A stretch of 8,534 bases of DNA from Actinomycetes bacterium. GTDB lineage: Bacteria; Actinomycetota; Acidimicrobiia; Acidimicrobiales; CADCSY01. Below, piece after piece: positions 1 to 5,720 of this stretch; position 1 is the stretch's first letter, and each line of letters starts with the position of its first letter. A model generated the notes under the pieces. The model made no database searches and had not been told where the DNA came from. It saw only the letters and a list, made by a program, of their open reading frames with translations. The position numbers and the translations under genes were made by a program. The DNA is taken from assembly GCA_025464025.1 (NCBI GenBank), contig JAODBP010000071.1, forward strand, positions 1 through 8,534, in the 5' to 3' direction.

Positions 1-488
1 GGCCGGGTGAGGATGATCCGGTTGACCTGCTTGGCCTGGAGCGCCTGCACGGCCATGGCCACCGCGAGCCACGACTTGCCGGTGCCGGCCGGGCCGATGC
101 CGAACGTGATGACGTTGTCGCGGATGGCGTCGACGTAGCGCTTCTGGCCACTCGTCTTGGGCCGCACGCTGCGACCCTTCGACGCCCGGAGCACCTCGGA
201 GGTGAGCACCTCCGACGGCCGCTCGTCGGCCCGCACCATGTCGATCGTGCGGCCGATGCTGGCCGGGTCGATCGCCCCGCCCCGCTCGAGCAGCAGCACG
301 AGCTCCTCGAAGAGCTTGCCGGCCAGCTCGGCTTCCTCGCCCGTGACGCTGATCTCGTTGCCCCGCACGTGGATCTCCGTGCCGGGGAACGCCTTCTCGA
401 CGAGCCGGAGCAGCTCGTCGTGGTGGCCCAGCAGCCCCACCATGAGGTGGTTCCCGGGTACGAGGATCTTGACGTCGGTGGCAGGCAC
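1..488 (-). CDS. PhoH family ATPase, N-terminal part (runs off left edge)
   Basis: This is the N-terminal 162 residues of a PhoH-like protein, a cytoplasmic P-loop ATPase linked to RNA metabolism. The start is GTG at 488-486, giving MPATDVKILVPGNHLMVGLL. Residues 1-70 form the small N-terminal domain usual in this family. The stretch TSGQKRYVDAIRDNVITFGI precedes a Walker A motif GPAGTGKS at residues 132-139, followed by WLAVAMAVQAL. The family is usually about 320-350 residues, so roughly half is missing beyond the edge. The start lies 22 nt after the HIT stop codon with no clear ribosome binding site, which suggests translational coupling to HIT. In many actinobacteria ybeY follows phoH, so it may lie just outside the window (inference). 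The family call is secure because of the Walker motif and its context. Confidence 0.93.
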   Translation of the reverse strand, partial: MPATDVKILVPGNHLMVGLLGHHDELLRLVEKAFPGTEIHVRGNEISVTGEEAELAGKLFEELVLLLERGGAIDPASIGRTIDMVRADERPSEVLTSEVLRASKGRSVRPKTSGQKRYVDAIRDNVITFGIGPAGTGKSWLAVAMAVQALQAKQVNRIILTR

Positions 489-510
489 GGTGGCGATCAG
501 GGTACCGGCG

Positions 511-855
511 TCACCCCGGCGGCCAGCCCAGCTTTCGACCGCCGAGCACGTGCAGGTGCAGGTGGGGCACCGAGTTGCCGGCGTCGTCGCCGACGTTGAA
601 GACCAGGCGGTAGCCGGGCTCGGCCACCCCTTCGGCCTCGGCCACCCTGGCCGCCGTCTCGAACAGGTCACCGAGCAGGTCGCCGTGGCCCGACACGAGC
701 TCGCCGGCGTGGGTGACGTGCTCCTTCGGGATGACCAGCACGTGGGTGGGCGCCTGCGGGTGCAGGTCGCGGAAGGCGAAGGACCGGTCGGACTCGAGCA
801 CCTTGGTGGCCGGGATCTCCCCCGCCACGATCTTGCAGAAGAGGCAGTCGCTCAC
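511..855 (-). CDS. HIT family (HINT-like) nucleotide-binding hydrolase
   Basis: This is a histidine-triad protein of 114 residues from GTG at 855-853. The catalytic triad motif HLHLHVLGGR starts at residue 98, with His98, His100 and His102. The N-terminus SDCLFCKIVAGEIPA carries the Cys4-x-x-Cys7 pair typical of HINT-type zinc-binding members. Such proteins hydrolyse purine nucleoside phosphoramidates or related adenylated compounds in the cytoplasm; the exact substrate is unknown here. An in-frame GTG at 873-871 would add six residues (MTSVAG) and overlap the upstream stop by 8 nt. I prefer 855 because family members usually begin right before the S-D-C-x-F-C motif, but neither start has a good ribosome binding site. 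It sits between a small membrane protein and phoH, probably in one transcript. Confidence 0.93.
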   Translation of the reverse strand: MSDCLFCKIVAGEIPATKVLESDRSFAFRDLHPQAPTHVLVIPKEHVTHAGELVSGHGDLLGDLFETAARVAEAEGVAEPGYRLVFNVGDDAGNSVPHLHLHVLGGRKLGWPPG

Positions 856-865
856 GCCCGCGACG

Positions 866-1321
866 CTAGTCACGGGCGATGCGGAACCGGGACGAGACCT
901 GGTCGGAGCGGTCGACCGGCACGGCCAGCTCGATCGTCCCGCCGTCGGCCGTGCGCAGCTCGAGCGCCTCCAGCTCGGCCGCCGGCCGCTCGCCGGTGAA
1001 CCCGGCGAACGCGAAGCGGTCGGCGGTGAGCACCAGCTCGCGCGGCTCGACGTCGTCGTCGGTGGCCCGCCAGCGAACGCCGTCGTCGAGCAGCTTCAGC
1101 GTGCCGGGCGACCACGCCCCCGTCGGCCGGCGGTAGAGGCAGGTCAGCTCCCCCGGCCGCTTGAGGTGGGCGACCACCCACGGCTGCACCTCGGGGATGA
1201 AGAGCACCACCAGCGCGCCGAGCACGGCGGCGACCCAGTGATCGCCCTCGGCCGGGGACAGCACCGCCCACAGCGCCCCGACGGCGATGGCGACCGGCAA
1301 CCGTCGGAGCCGCTTCCTCAC
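866..1321 (-). CDS. Small membrane protein of unknown function (DUF2550-like architecture)
   Basis: The 151-residue protein has a basic N-terminus (MRKRLRRLP), two hydrophobic stretches at about residues 8-21 and 28-43, and a soluble C-terminal domain. The soluble part contains LTCLYRRPTGAW, a central GVRWRA strand and GGTIELAVPVD near the end. A short anchor followed by C-x-x-R, W..G and G-x-x-ELA elements resembles actinobacterial DUF2550 proteins, but this comparison is from memory and weak. The start is GTG at 1321-1319; the only upstream purine run is GGAG with very short spacing, and the codon lies at the edge of a hairpin loop (1300-1333). The stop overlaps the longer version of the HIT gene, so the two are co-transcribed. 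No function is assigned. Confidence 0.75.
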   Translation of the reverse strand: MRKRLRRLPVAIAVGALWAVLSPAEGDHWVAAVLGALVVLFIPEVQPWVVAHLKRPGELTCLYRRPTGAWSPGTLKLLDDGVRWRATDDDVEPRELVLTADRFAFAGFTGERPAAELEALELRTADGGTIELAVPVDRSDQVSSRFRIARD

Positions 1322-1333
1322 GGCTCCGACGGT
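1300..1333 (-). terminator. 13-bp-arm hairpin between substrate-binding gene and membrane protein gene
   Basis: Arms at 1300-1312 and 1321-1333 are perfectly complementary, with an 8-nt loop (1313-1320). It begins 7 nt after the substrate-binding gene's stop codon, where a terminator would be expected. There is no T-run after it on the minus strand, so it would be a U-less terminator or an RNA structure affecting initiation: the GTG start of the next gene sits at the loop edge and the 5' coding region forms one arm. Seeing the hairpin is certain; its role is inferred. Confidence 0.6.
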
Positions 1334-1340
1334 AGGTCGG

Positions 1341-2819
1341 TCAGTACTTGATGCGGCGCACCCGGGCCGGGCGGTCGACGGGCAGGAAGCAGGCGTTGCC
1401 GCTGATGAGCTTCGGCAGCGGGCACGGGAAGGCGAACCTCCCGACCGACACCGAGGCCGGGGCCACGTCCTTGTCCATGAACCACTTCTTGTCCCGGAAG
1501 TCGGGCGAGACCATCGACTTGTCGGTCTCCTTCTGGGCCCGGAGGGCAGTGACCATGCGATCGGTCGTCACGTTGCTGCCCAGGCTCCAGATGGCTCGGG
1601 CGATGTCGCGGACCTGGATGCAGATGTTGTTGGTGCTGAGCCAGCGGCCGTTGGAGATGTCGGTCTCGTTGAACTGGTACTCACGCTGGTTGAGCGCCTT
1701 GGCCAGCGTCGCGGTGCACATCTTCGAGACCGGCGTCTGCTTGGCCTGACCCGTCCGCCAGGCGTTCTGGATCTCGACGAAGTTGTAGGCGAACCAGCCG
1801 TTGGCGGCGGCCGAGGCAGCGCCATCGGTGCCAGCCGACCGGAGGTAGTTCGGCATGACCGAGTCGGCGTGCAGCGCCGCCGTGGACGGACCCATGACCG
1901 GGGCCTTCAGGCCCTGGTTGCGCAGCTCGCGGAAGATCTGGCCCACGGACGTGATCGAGACGTAGTGGGTCATGATCAGGAGGTTCACGCCCTTGGCCTT
2001 CATCCGCGAGACGGCCGAGCTGATGCCCTGGGAGCAAACCGTCCCCTGGCACGGCAGGACCTCGAACGAGGCGACGTCGTAGCCCTTCTTCTTGAGCCCG
2101 TCGACGTACTGGTCCTGCTGCTCCCCGGCCGACGTGGCCGTGTTGGCGGTGCCGATCACGCCGATCGTGCGCCCCTTGAACTCGCCCTGGGCGGCGGCGT
2201 CGGCGATGAAGCCGGATGCCATGCGGTCACCGGCCGGGTAGATGCTGACCAGCCGTCCCTTGGCGTCGGCGAAGTCGTCGGCCAGCATCGCCACCGGGCC
2301 GTTCATGATCGTCTTGTGGTTGACCGACACGCAGCGCCCGATCGAGGTGTTCTGCGGGGCGCCGATCTCCACCACGAAGAACGCCTTGTGATCCTCGGTC
2401 GCCTTCAGGCAGATGGCCTGGAGGTGACCCGACAGGTCGGGTGCCACCGGGTTGTAGAGCGCCGTCTTCAGGTTGATCTTGCGGCCGTTGATGCCACCGC
2501 ACTTGTTGATCTCGTTGAAGAACGTCACGAACGTCTCGTGGAAGTTCAGCTGGTCGACGCCGAGGCGCTTGAGGGCCTCGGTGTCGATCGACATGTCGGT
2601 GATCGTGATCGAGCTCGGCGTCACACCGGGCGACGACGAGTTCCGGGTGCCGGACGGCGGTGTGGACTTCGTGCAGAACACGTCCGGGCTGTCGAACGGG
2701 CTGACCGCCTGGGCCGCCACCACCTTCGCCGGCGCCGGAGACGCCTCCACCACACCGACCACCGCACCGAGCACCGCCGCCAGCGCGACGAACGACCGCA
2801 GCCGCTTCCCCATGTCCAT
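1341..2819 (-). CDS. Secreted ABC-type substrate-binding protein (LivJ / Peripla_BP_6-like)
   Basis: This 492-residue extracytoplasmic solute-binding protein has the type I periplasmic-binding fold of branched-chain amino acid transporters. A signal peptide is clear: MDMGKRLRSF, then the hydrophobic VALAAVLGAVVGVV, with possible cleavage after VEA (residue 26). The binding domain starts near residue 65 (GVTPSSITITDMSID) and includes NEINKCGGINGRKINL and the inter-lobe strand GRTIGVIGTANTATSAGEQQ. No lipobox cysteine follows the signal peptide, so it is probably not a classical lipoprotein; ten cysteines, all outside the signal peptide, could form disulfides. ATG at 2813-2811 (MGKRLRSF) has better spacing from the upstream G-run than ATG at 2819. 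No permease or ATPase gene is in the window, so it may pair with a distant transporter or act as a sensor or carrier. Ligand unknown; its promoter carries a TetR-type dyad. Confidence 0.88.
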   Translation of the reverse strand: MDMGKRLRSFVALAAVLGAVVGVVEASPAPAKVVAAQAVSPFDSPDVFCTKSTPPSGTRNSSSPGVTPSSITITDMSIDTEALKRLGVDQLNFHETFVTFFNEINKCGGINGRKINLKTALYNPVAPDLSGHLQAICLKATEDHKAFFVVEIGAPQNTSIGRCVSVNHKTIMNGPVAMLADDFADAKGRLVSIYPAGDRMASGFIADAAAQGEFKGRTIGVIGTANTATSAGEQQDQYVDGLKKKGYDVASFEVLPCQGTVCSQGISSAVSRMKAKGVNLLIMTHYVSITSVGQIFRELRNQGLKAPVMGPSTAALHADSVMPNYLRSAGTDGAASAAANGWFAYNFVEIQNAWRTGQAKQTPVSKMCTATLAKALNQREYQFNETDISNGRWLSTNNICIQVRDIARAIWSLGSNVTTDRMVTALRAQKETDKSMVSPDFRDKKWFMDKDVAPASVSVGRFAFPCPLPKLISGNACFLPVDRPARVRRIKY

Positions 2820-2841
2820 TCCCCCCGTTTGGTCCAGCTTC

Positions 2842-2856
2842 TAGAACAGGGTTCTA
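2842..2856. promoter_or_regulatory. Operator 1: perfect 15-bp dyad TAGAAC-AGG-GTTCTA
   Basis: This perfect inverted repeat has 6-bp arms and a 3-nt centre. It covers the predicted -10 and transcription start of the minus-strand substrate-binding gene. The half-sites match the KstR consensus TNNAAC/GTTNNA as I remember it, but the spacer is 3 nt rather than 2. The adjacent divergent gene encodes a KstR-like TetR protein, the likely binder. Repression by promoter occlusion is inferred. Confidence 0.75.
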
Positions 2857-2879
2857 CCCGCGTGAGCCCAGGCTGGCAA
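2851..2879 (-). promoter_or_regulatory. Predicted promoter of the substrate-binding protein gene
   Basis: On the minus strand the -35 is TTGCCA (2879-2874), followed by a 17-nt spacer and a -10 of TAGAAC (2856-2851). Transcription would start near 2844, leaving a leader of about 25-30 nt with a G-run before the ATG. The -10 coincides with the left half of operator 1 in this direction. It is a prediction from sequence only. Confidence 0.55.
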
Positions 2880-2893
2880 TGACCATTTGGTAC

Positions 2894-2922
2894 CTGACGA
2901 GAACGTGATTCTGGCCTAGAGT
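2894..2922 (+). promoter_or_regulatory. Predicted leaderless promoter of the TetR gene
   Basis: The -35 is CTGACG (2894-2899), the spacer is exactly 17 nt, and the -10 is TAGAGT (2917-2922), fitting TANNNT. The -10 ends 6 nt before the ATG at 2929, so the transcript would begin at or next to the A of the start codon. There is no ribosome binding site, as expected for the leaderless mRNAs common in actinobacteria. Operator 2 fills most of the spacer. Confidence 0.65.
2899..2913. promoter_or_regulatory. Operator 2: degenerate copy of the 15-bp dyad
   Basis: The sequence GAGAAC-GTG-ATTCTG has the same 6-3-6 layout as operator 1 and keeps AGAAC on the left and TTCT on the right. It lies between the -35 and -10 of the TetR gene, the classic position for autorepression. 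Its centre is 57 bp from that of operator 1. As a weaker match it may be bound less tightly (inference). Confidence 0.6.
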
Positions 2923-2928
2923 TGCCCC

Positions 2929-3549
2929 ATGGCCGCCCCCACCCGTGCTCCCCGACGCACGGTCGGGCCCCCGCCGGTGCCGGACGCCCTGACCTCGCGC
3001 CAGCGGGAGCGTCGCGACGCCATCGTCGAGGCCGCGGTCGAGCTCGTCGGCCGGCACGGGCCGGACGACCTCCAGATGCGCGACGTCTCCGAGCGGTCCG
3101 GCGCGGCGCTGGCCACGCTCTACCGCTACTTCCCGTCGAAGGACCAGCTCGTGGCCGCCGCCTTCATGGCGTGGGCCCGCACGATCGACGACCGCGTGGT
3201 CCCGGCGCTCACCGACTCGGCCACACCGGCCGATCGCTTCGTCGCCGTGCTGCACCGGGGCCTCCGGCCGTTCCAGCACCAGCCCAACTTCGCCCGGGCG
3301 ATGATCTACGTCAGCCAGTCCCGCGATCCCTTCGCCAGCGAGACCTACCTCCAGCTCGGCACCGTGATCCGCGGCACGCTGGCCCGATCCATCCCCGACG
3401 TCGAGCCCGACGTCCGCGACGGCGTGCTCCAGGCGATCGGCTCGGTCTGGTACCACTGCCTCGTCGAGTGGGTGAGCGGCCGCATCACGATCGCCACCGC
3501 GCAAGCGCGCCTCGACCGCGCCGCCCGCCTCCTGCTCTCCGGGACCTAG
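2929..3549 (+). CDS. TetR family transcriptional regulator, KstR-like
   Basis: This is a 206-residue DNA-binding repressor of the TetR family. After a proline/arginine-rich tail (1-20), the N-terminal domain has RQRERRDAIVEAAVELV, then the helix-turn-helix at about 48-67 with the hallmark LATLYRYFPSKDQLV. The C-terminal ligand-binding domain (about 78-200) resembles KstR-type proteins: ATPADRF, FARAMIYVSQ, SVWYHCLVEWVSGRI and a closing ARLDRAARLLL. KstR of mycobacteria controls cholesterol catabolism and binds CoA-thioester intermediates; the ligand here is not known. Start ATG 2929 is supported by the promoter 6 nt upstream. The gene diverges from the substrate-binding protein gene, and paired dyads in the 109-bp gap make that gene and itself the most likely targets. 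It may also act elsewhere on the chromosome. Confidence 0.92.
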   Translation: MAAPTRAPRRTVGPPPVPDALTSRQRERRDAIVEAAVELVGRHGPDDLQMRDVSERSGAALATLYRYFPSKDQLVAAAFMAWARTIDDRVVPALTDSATPADRFVAVLHRGLRPFQHQPNFARAMIYVSQSRDPFASETYLQLGTVIRGTLARSIPDVEPDVRDGVLQAIGSVWYHCLVEWVSGRITIATAQARLDRAARLLLSGT

Positions 3550-3651
3550 ATCACGACGGCGTTCGGCCGCTACCGCGACCGGTGGCAGAAGGTCGACGGC
3601 CGCTGGCGCATCGCCGAGCGCTTCGCCGACGTCGAGGCCACCGCGTTCTAG
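3550..3651 (+). pseudogene. Remnant: C-terminal tail of an NTF2/SnoaL-like protein
   Basis: Directly after the TetR stop codon and in the same frame, 33 codons run to a TAG at 3649-3651. They read ITTAFGRYRDRWQKVDGRWR followed by IAERFADVEATAF. The pattern GRYRDRW..-DGRWRIAER is the last pair of beta strands typical of nuclear-transport-factor-2/SnoaL-like domains, normally around 130 residues. There is no ATG, GTG or TTG in the frame and no N-terminal part, so it is not an intact gene. All 33 codons end in G or C, as in the neighbouring genes, so it has kept coding composition and is probably a recent deletion product. Its last bases overlap the stop codon of the convergent iclR-type gene. 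A neutral chance frame is the alternative, but the motif match makes that less likely. Confidence 0.65.
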
Positions 3652-4514
3652 CCGGGCACCCGTCCGAGGGAGCGCTTGGTGACCACGAGGCCGACGTCGC
3701 GGACCTGCTCGCCGTAGGCGGCGATGCGCTCGGCCGGCAGGCCGGCGGCGAAGCCGACCAGCGTGAGGGCGAGGACGACCTCGCCGTCGGCGCCGAACAC
3801 CGGTGCCGCCACCATCGACACGTCGTAGGTCCGGGCCCGGTCGAGCTCCTGGACCTGGTACTCGCCGTGACCCAGCTCGACGACGAGCTCGTCGACCGAG
3901 CCCCGGAGTGCGGCGTCGGCAGGTGCGTCGGCCAGGTGGTCGAGGGCGTCGCCCAGCCCCCGGCGGGCGTCGGCCTCGAGGGCGATCGAGTAGCCCCGCG
4001 CCCGCACGCCGTCGAGGACGGCCTGCATCCGGGCCGGGTCCTCGGCCCGCGCCAGCCACGGCCCGGCGTCACCCCACGCCATGAAGACGGCCCCGAGCGG
4101 CGGCGCCAGCGGCACCCGCTGGCCCACGTGCACGGCGATGCCCCGTGCCTGGTGCTCGCCGGCCCGAGCGAGGAAGACGATGTCGTCGCCGGCCGGGGCG
4201 GTGACCGCGACCTCGAGGTCGAGCTCCCCGGCCAGGCCGCGGGCCGCGTCGCGGGCCAGGTCGATGGCGGCGTGTCGCTCCATCGCCGCGCTGCCCAGGG
4301 CCACGACCGAGGGCCCGAGCGTGTAGGTGCGGAGCCGGGGGTGGCGCACGAGGTAGCCGGCGTCGGTCAGCACGCCGAGCAGGGCGTGGGCCGAGGCCAC
4401 GTTGATGTCGAGCCGGGCGGCCAGGTCCGACAGCGTGAACTCGTCGGCCGGGTGGGCGGCCAGGAAGTTGAGGACGCTGATCGCACGGGTGGCGGCGAGG
4501 GCGGGGCGCGACAT
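3648..4514 (-). CDS. IclR family transcriptional regulator
   Basis: The 288-residue protein has an N-terminal winged helix-turn-helix (about 8-70: ATRAISVLNFLAAHPADEF, then LSDLAARLDINVASAHALLG and YTLGPSVVALG) and an IclR C-terminal effector domain (about 85-280), including RGIAVHVGQRVPLAPPLGAV and GYSIALEADARRGLGDALDH. IclR proteins sense small metabolites and often control an adjacent catabolic operon. This one is divergently placed 53 bp from the LLM/SDR operon, its likely target. Start ATG 4514-4512 follows a predicted promoter whose -10 ends 11 nt upstream, so the leader is very short. The effector domain varies from textbook IclR, and its ligand cannot be predicted. It converges with the TetR gene and its NTF2-like remnant. 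Confidence 0.92.
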   Translation of the reverse strand: MSRPALAATRAISVLNFLAAHPADEFTLSDLAARLDINVASAHALLGVLTDAGYLVRHPRLRTYTLGPSVVALGSAAMERHAAIDLARDAARGLAGELDLEVAVTAPAGDDIVFLARAGEHQARGIAVHVGQRVPLAPPLGAVFMAWGDAGPWLARAEDPARMQAVLDGVRARGYSIALEADARRGLGDALDHLADAPADAALRGSVDELVVELGHGEYQVQELDRARTYDVSMVAAPVFGADGEVVLALTLVGFAAGLPAERIAAYGEQVRDVGLVVTKRSLGRVPG

Positions 4515-4525
4515 ACGGTGGCTCG

Positions 4526-4554
4526 ACAGTACAAAGATCTTTTCGACATGGCAA
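4526..4554 (-). promoter_or_regulatory. Predicted promoter of the iclR-type gene
   Basis: On the minus strand the -35 is TTGCCA (4554-4549), the spacer is 17 nt and the -10 is TACTGT (4531-4526), a full TANNNT match. The start codon follows 11 nt after the -10, giving a leader of only a few bases. The -35 hexamer and spacer length equal those predicted for the substrate-binding protein gene. Confidence 0.6.
4533..4542. promoter_or_regulatory. AT-rich palindrome AAAGATCTTT, candidate IclR operator
   Basis: A perfect 10-bp palindrome lies in an AT-rich island, unusual in this GC-rich window, and sits within the spacer of the iclR promoter. It is flanked by a direct repeat TCGACA at 4523-4528 and 4543-4548, spaced 20 bp (about two helical turns). 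Binding by the neighbouring IclR protein is inferred from position; no family-wide consensus was matched. Confidence 0.5.
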
Positions 4555-4555
4555 A

Positions 4556-4563
4556 AGAGGGGG
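4556..4563 (+). promoter_or_regulatory. Ribosome binding site deciding the GTG start of the LLM gene
   Basis: AGAGGGGG lies 4 nt before GTG 4568 (7 nt counted from AGAGG). It supports this GTG over the out-of-frame ATG at 4564. I saw no convincing plus-strand -10 box in the 53-bp gap. Confidence 0.7.
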
Positions 4564-4567
4564 ATGC

Positions 4568-5719
4568 GTGAAGCTCGACCTGCTGTACGAGTTCCAGCCC
4601 AAGATCAAGCCGTGGGACAAGCCCCACCCCTACGGGCAGCGAGAGGCCGAGCAGCGCGCCTACGACGAGGCCATCGCCGAGATCCAGTACGCCGACAAGC
4701 TCGGGTTCAACACGGTCTGGTGCGTCGAGCACCACTTCCGCGACGGTCGCTCCGCCTCCCCCTGCTCCGAGGCCATCCTCGGCGGCCTCGCCCTCAGCAC
4801 CGAGCAGATCAAGCTCGGCTTCGGCGTGACCCTCATGCCCTTCGGCTTCATCCACCCGGCCCGCGTGGCCGAGAAGGTCGCCACCGTCGACGTGCTGTCG
4901 CACGGCCGGGTCGAGTGGGGCACCGGTCGCTCGACGCCGATGGAGCAGGCCGCGTTCGGCGTGCCCACCAACGACCTGTCGCGCGAGCACTGGAAGGAGG
5001 CGATCGAGATCGTCGTCGGCATGTGGGAGAACGAGACGTTCTCGTGGGAGAGCGAGAACCTCTCGTTCCCCGAGCGCATGCAGACCCCGAAGCCGTTCCA
5101 GGACCCGCACCCGCCGGTGTGGCAGGCGGCGGCCACCGAGAAGAGCGCGGTCAGCGCCGGCGAGCTCGGCCTCGGCCTGCTCTCGTTCGCCCTCCTCCAG
5201 CCGGTCGAGAAGATGGCCGACCACATCCGCGCCTACCGCACGGCCCAGTCGATCGCCCGGCCCGAGGACATGCTCACCCGCGTCCGCAACGACCGGGTCG
5301 GCGTCTACACGCTCGTCCACGCCTACGACGACGCCGACGAGGCCACGGCCTACGGCCTCTGGGAGTCGGTGAACTGGTGGTACAAGCACCTCGCCGAGTT
5401 CACGCTGAAGTGGGAGCTGCCCATGCTCAGCGAGGAGGAGCAGAAGGCCGTCTTCCCGCTGCTCGAGCCGGTCATCAAGGGCGAGGTCCCCGTCCAGCAC
5501 TACCAGGACGAGGACATGATCATCATCGGGACCGCGGACGAGTGCCTCGAGAAGATCCTGCGCTACGAGTCGGTCGGCGTCGACGAGCTGCTCTGCTACG
5601 TGCAGTTCGGCGACGTGCCGCACGACAAGGTGATGCGCAACCTCGAGATCCTGGCCAAGGACGTCATCCCGAGGCTGGAGGACCGCGGCCACCGCGTCGG
5701 CGCCACGGTCAAGGCCTGA
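4568..5719 (+). CDS. LLM class flavin-dependent oxidoreductase (luciferase-like monooxygenase)
   Basis: This 383-residue TIM-barrel flavoenzyme belongs to the bacterial luciferase-like family, whose members use FMN or F420 for monooxygenation or hydride transfer. Visible hallmarks are the N-terminal strand MKLDLLYEFQP, YADKLGFNTVWCVEHHF (residues 41-57), the GFGVTLMPF strand, and the conserved PARVAEKVATVDVLSHGR at 97-114 followed by VEWGTGR. HPPVWQAAA (181-189) and a C-terminal IIIGTADECLEKI are also typical. Length is normal for a full enzyme of the longer alkanal-monooxygenase type. Nothing in the sequence separates FMN from F420 use with certainty, but a monooxygenase is the more usual reading. 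It is first of three tightly packed genes with two dehydrogenases, suggesting hydroxylation or ring or chain oxidation followed by alcohol oxidation. No flavin reductase partner is in the window. Confidence 0.93.
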   Translation: MKLDLLYEFQPKIKPWDKPHPYGQREAEQRAYDEAIAEIQYADKLGFNTVWCVEHHFRDGRSASPCSEAILGGLALSTEQIKLGFGVTLMPFGFIHPARVAEKVATVDVLSHGRVEWGTGRSTPMEQAAFGVPTNDLSREHWKEAIEIVVGMWENETFSWESENLSFPERMQTPKPFQDPHPPVWQAAATEKSAVSAGELGLGLLSFALLQPVEKMADHIRAYRTAQSIARPEDMLTRVRNDRVGVYTLVHAYDDADEATAYGLWESVNWWYKHLAEFTLKWELPMLSEEEQKAVFPLLEPVIKGEVPVQHYQDEDMIIIGTADECLEKILRYESVGVDELLCYVQFGDVPHDKVMRNLEILAKDVIPRLEDRGHRVGATVKA

Positions 5720-5720
5720 C

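Noticed and set aside
1287..2882. Long open frame on the plus strand opposite the substrate-binding gene
   Set aside because: The translation is arginine/glycine/valine-rich low-complexity sequence without a domain, and the minus-strand frame has a signal peptide and recognisable fold. It is a GC-driven shadow.
2879..2888. AATG-AC-CATT dyad between the two divergent -35 boxes, a possible third regulator site
   Set aside because: The arms are only 4 bp and unlike the two matched dyads, so chance is a sufficient explanation.
4530..4535. TACAAA as a plus-strand -10 box for the LLM gene
   Set aside because: It lacks the final T of TANNNT and has no reasonable -35 at 16-18 nt upstream.
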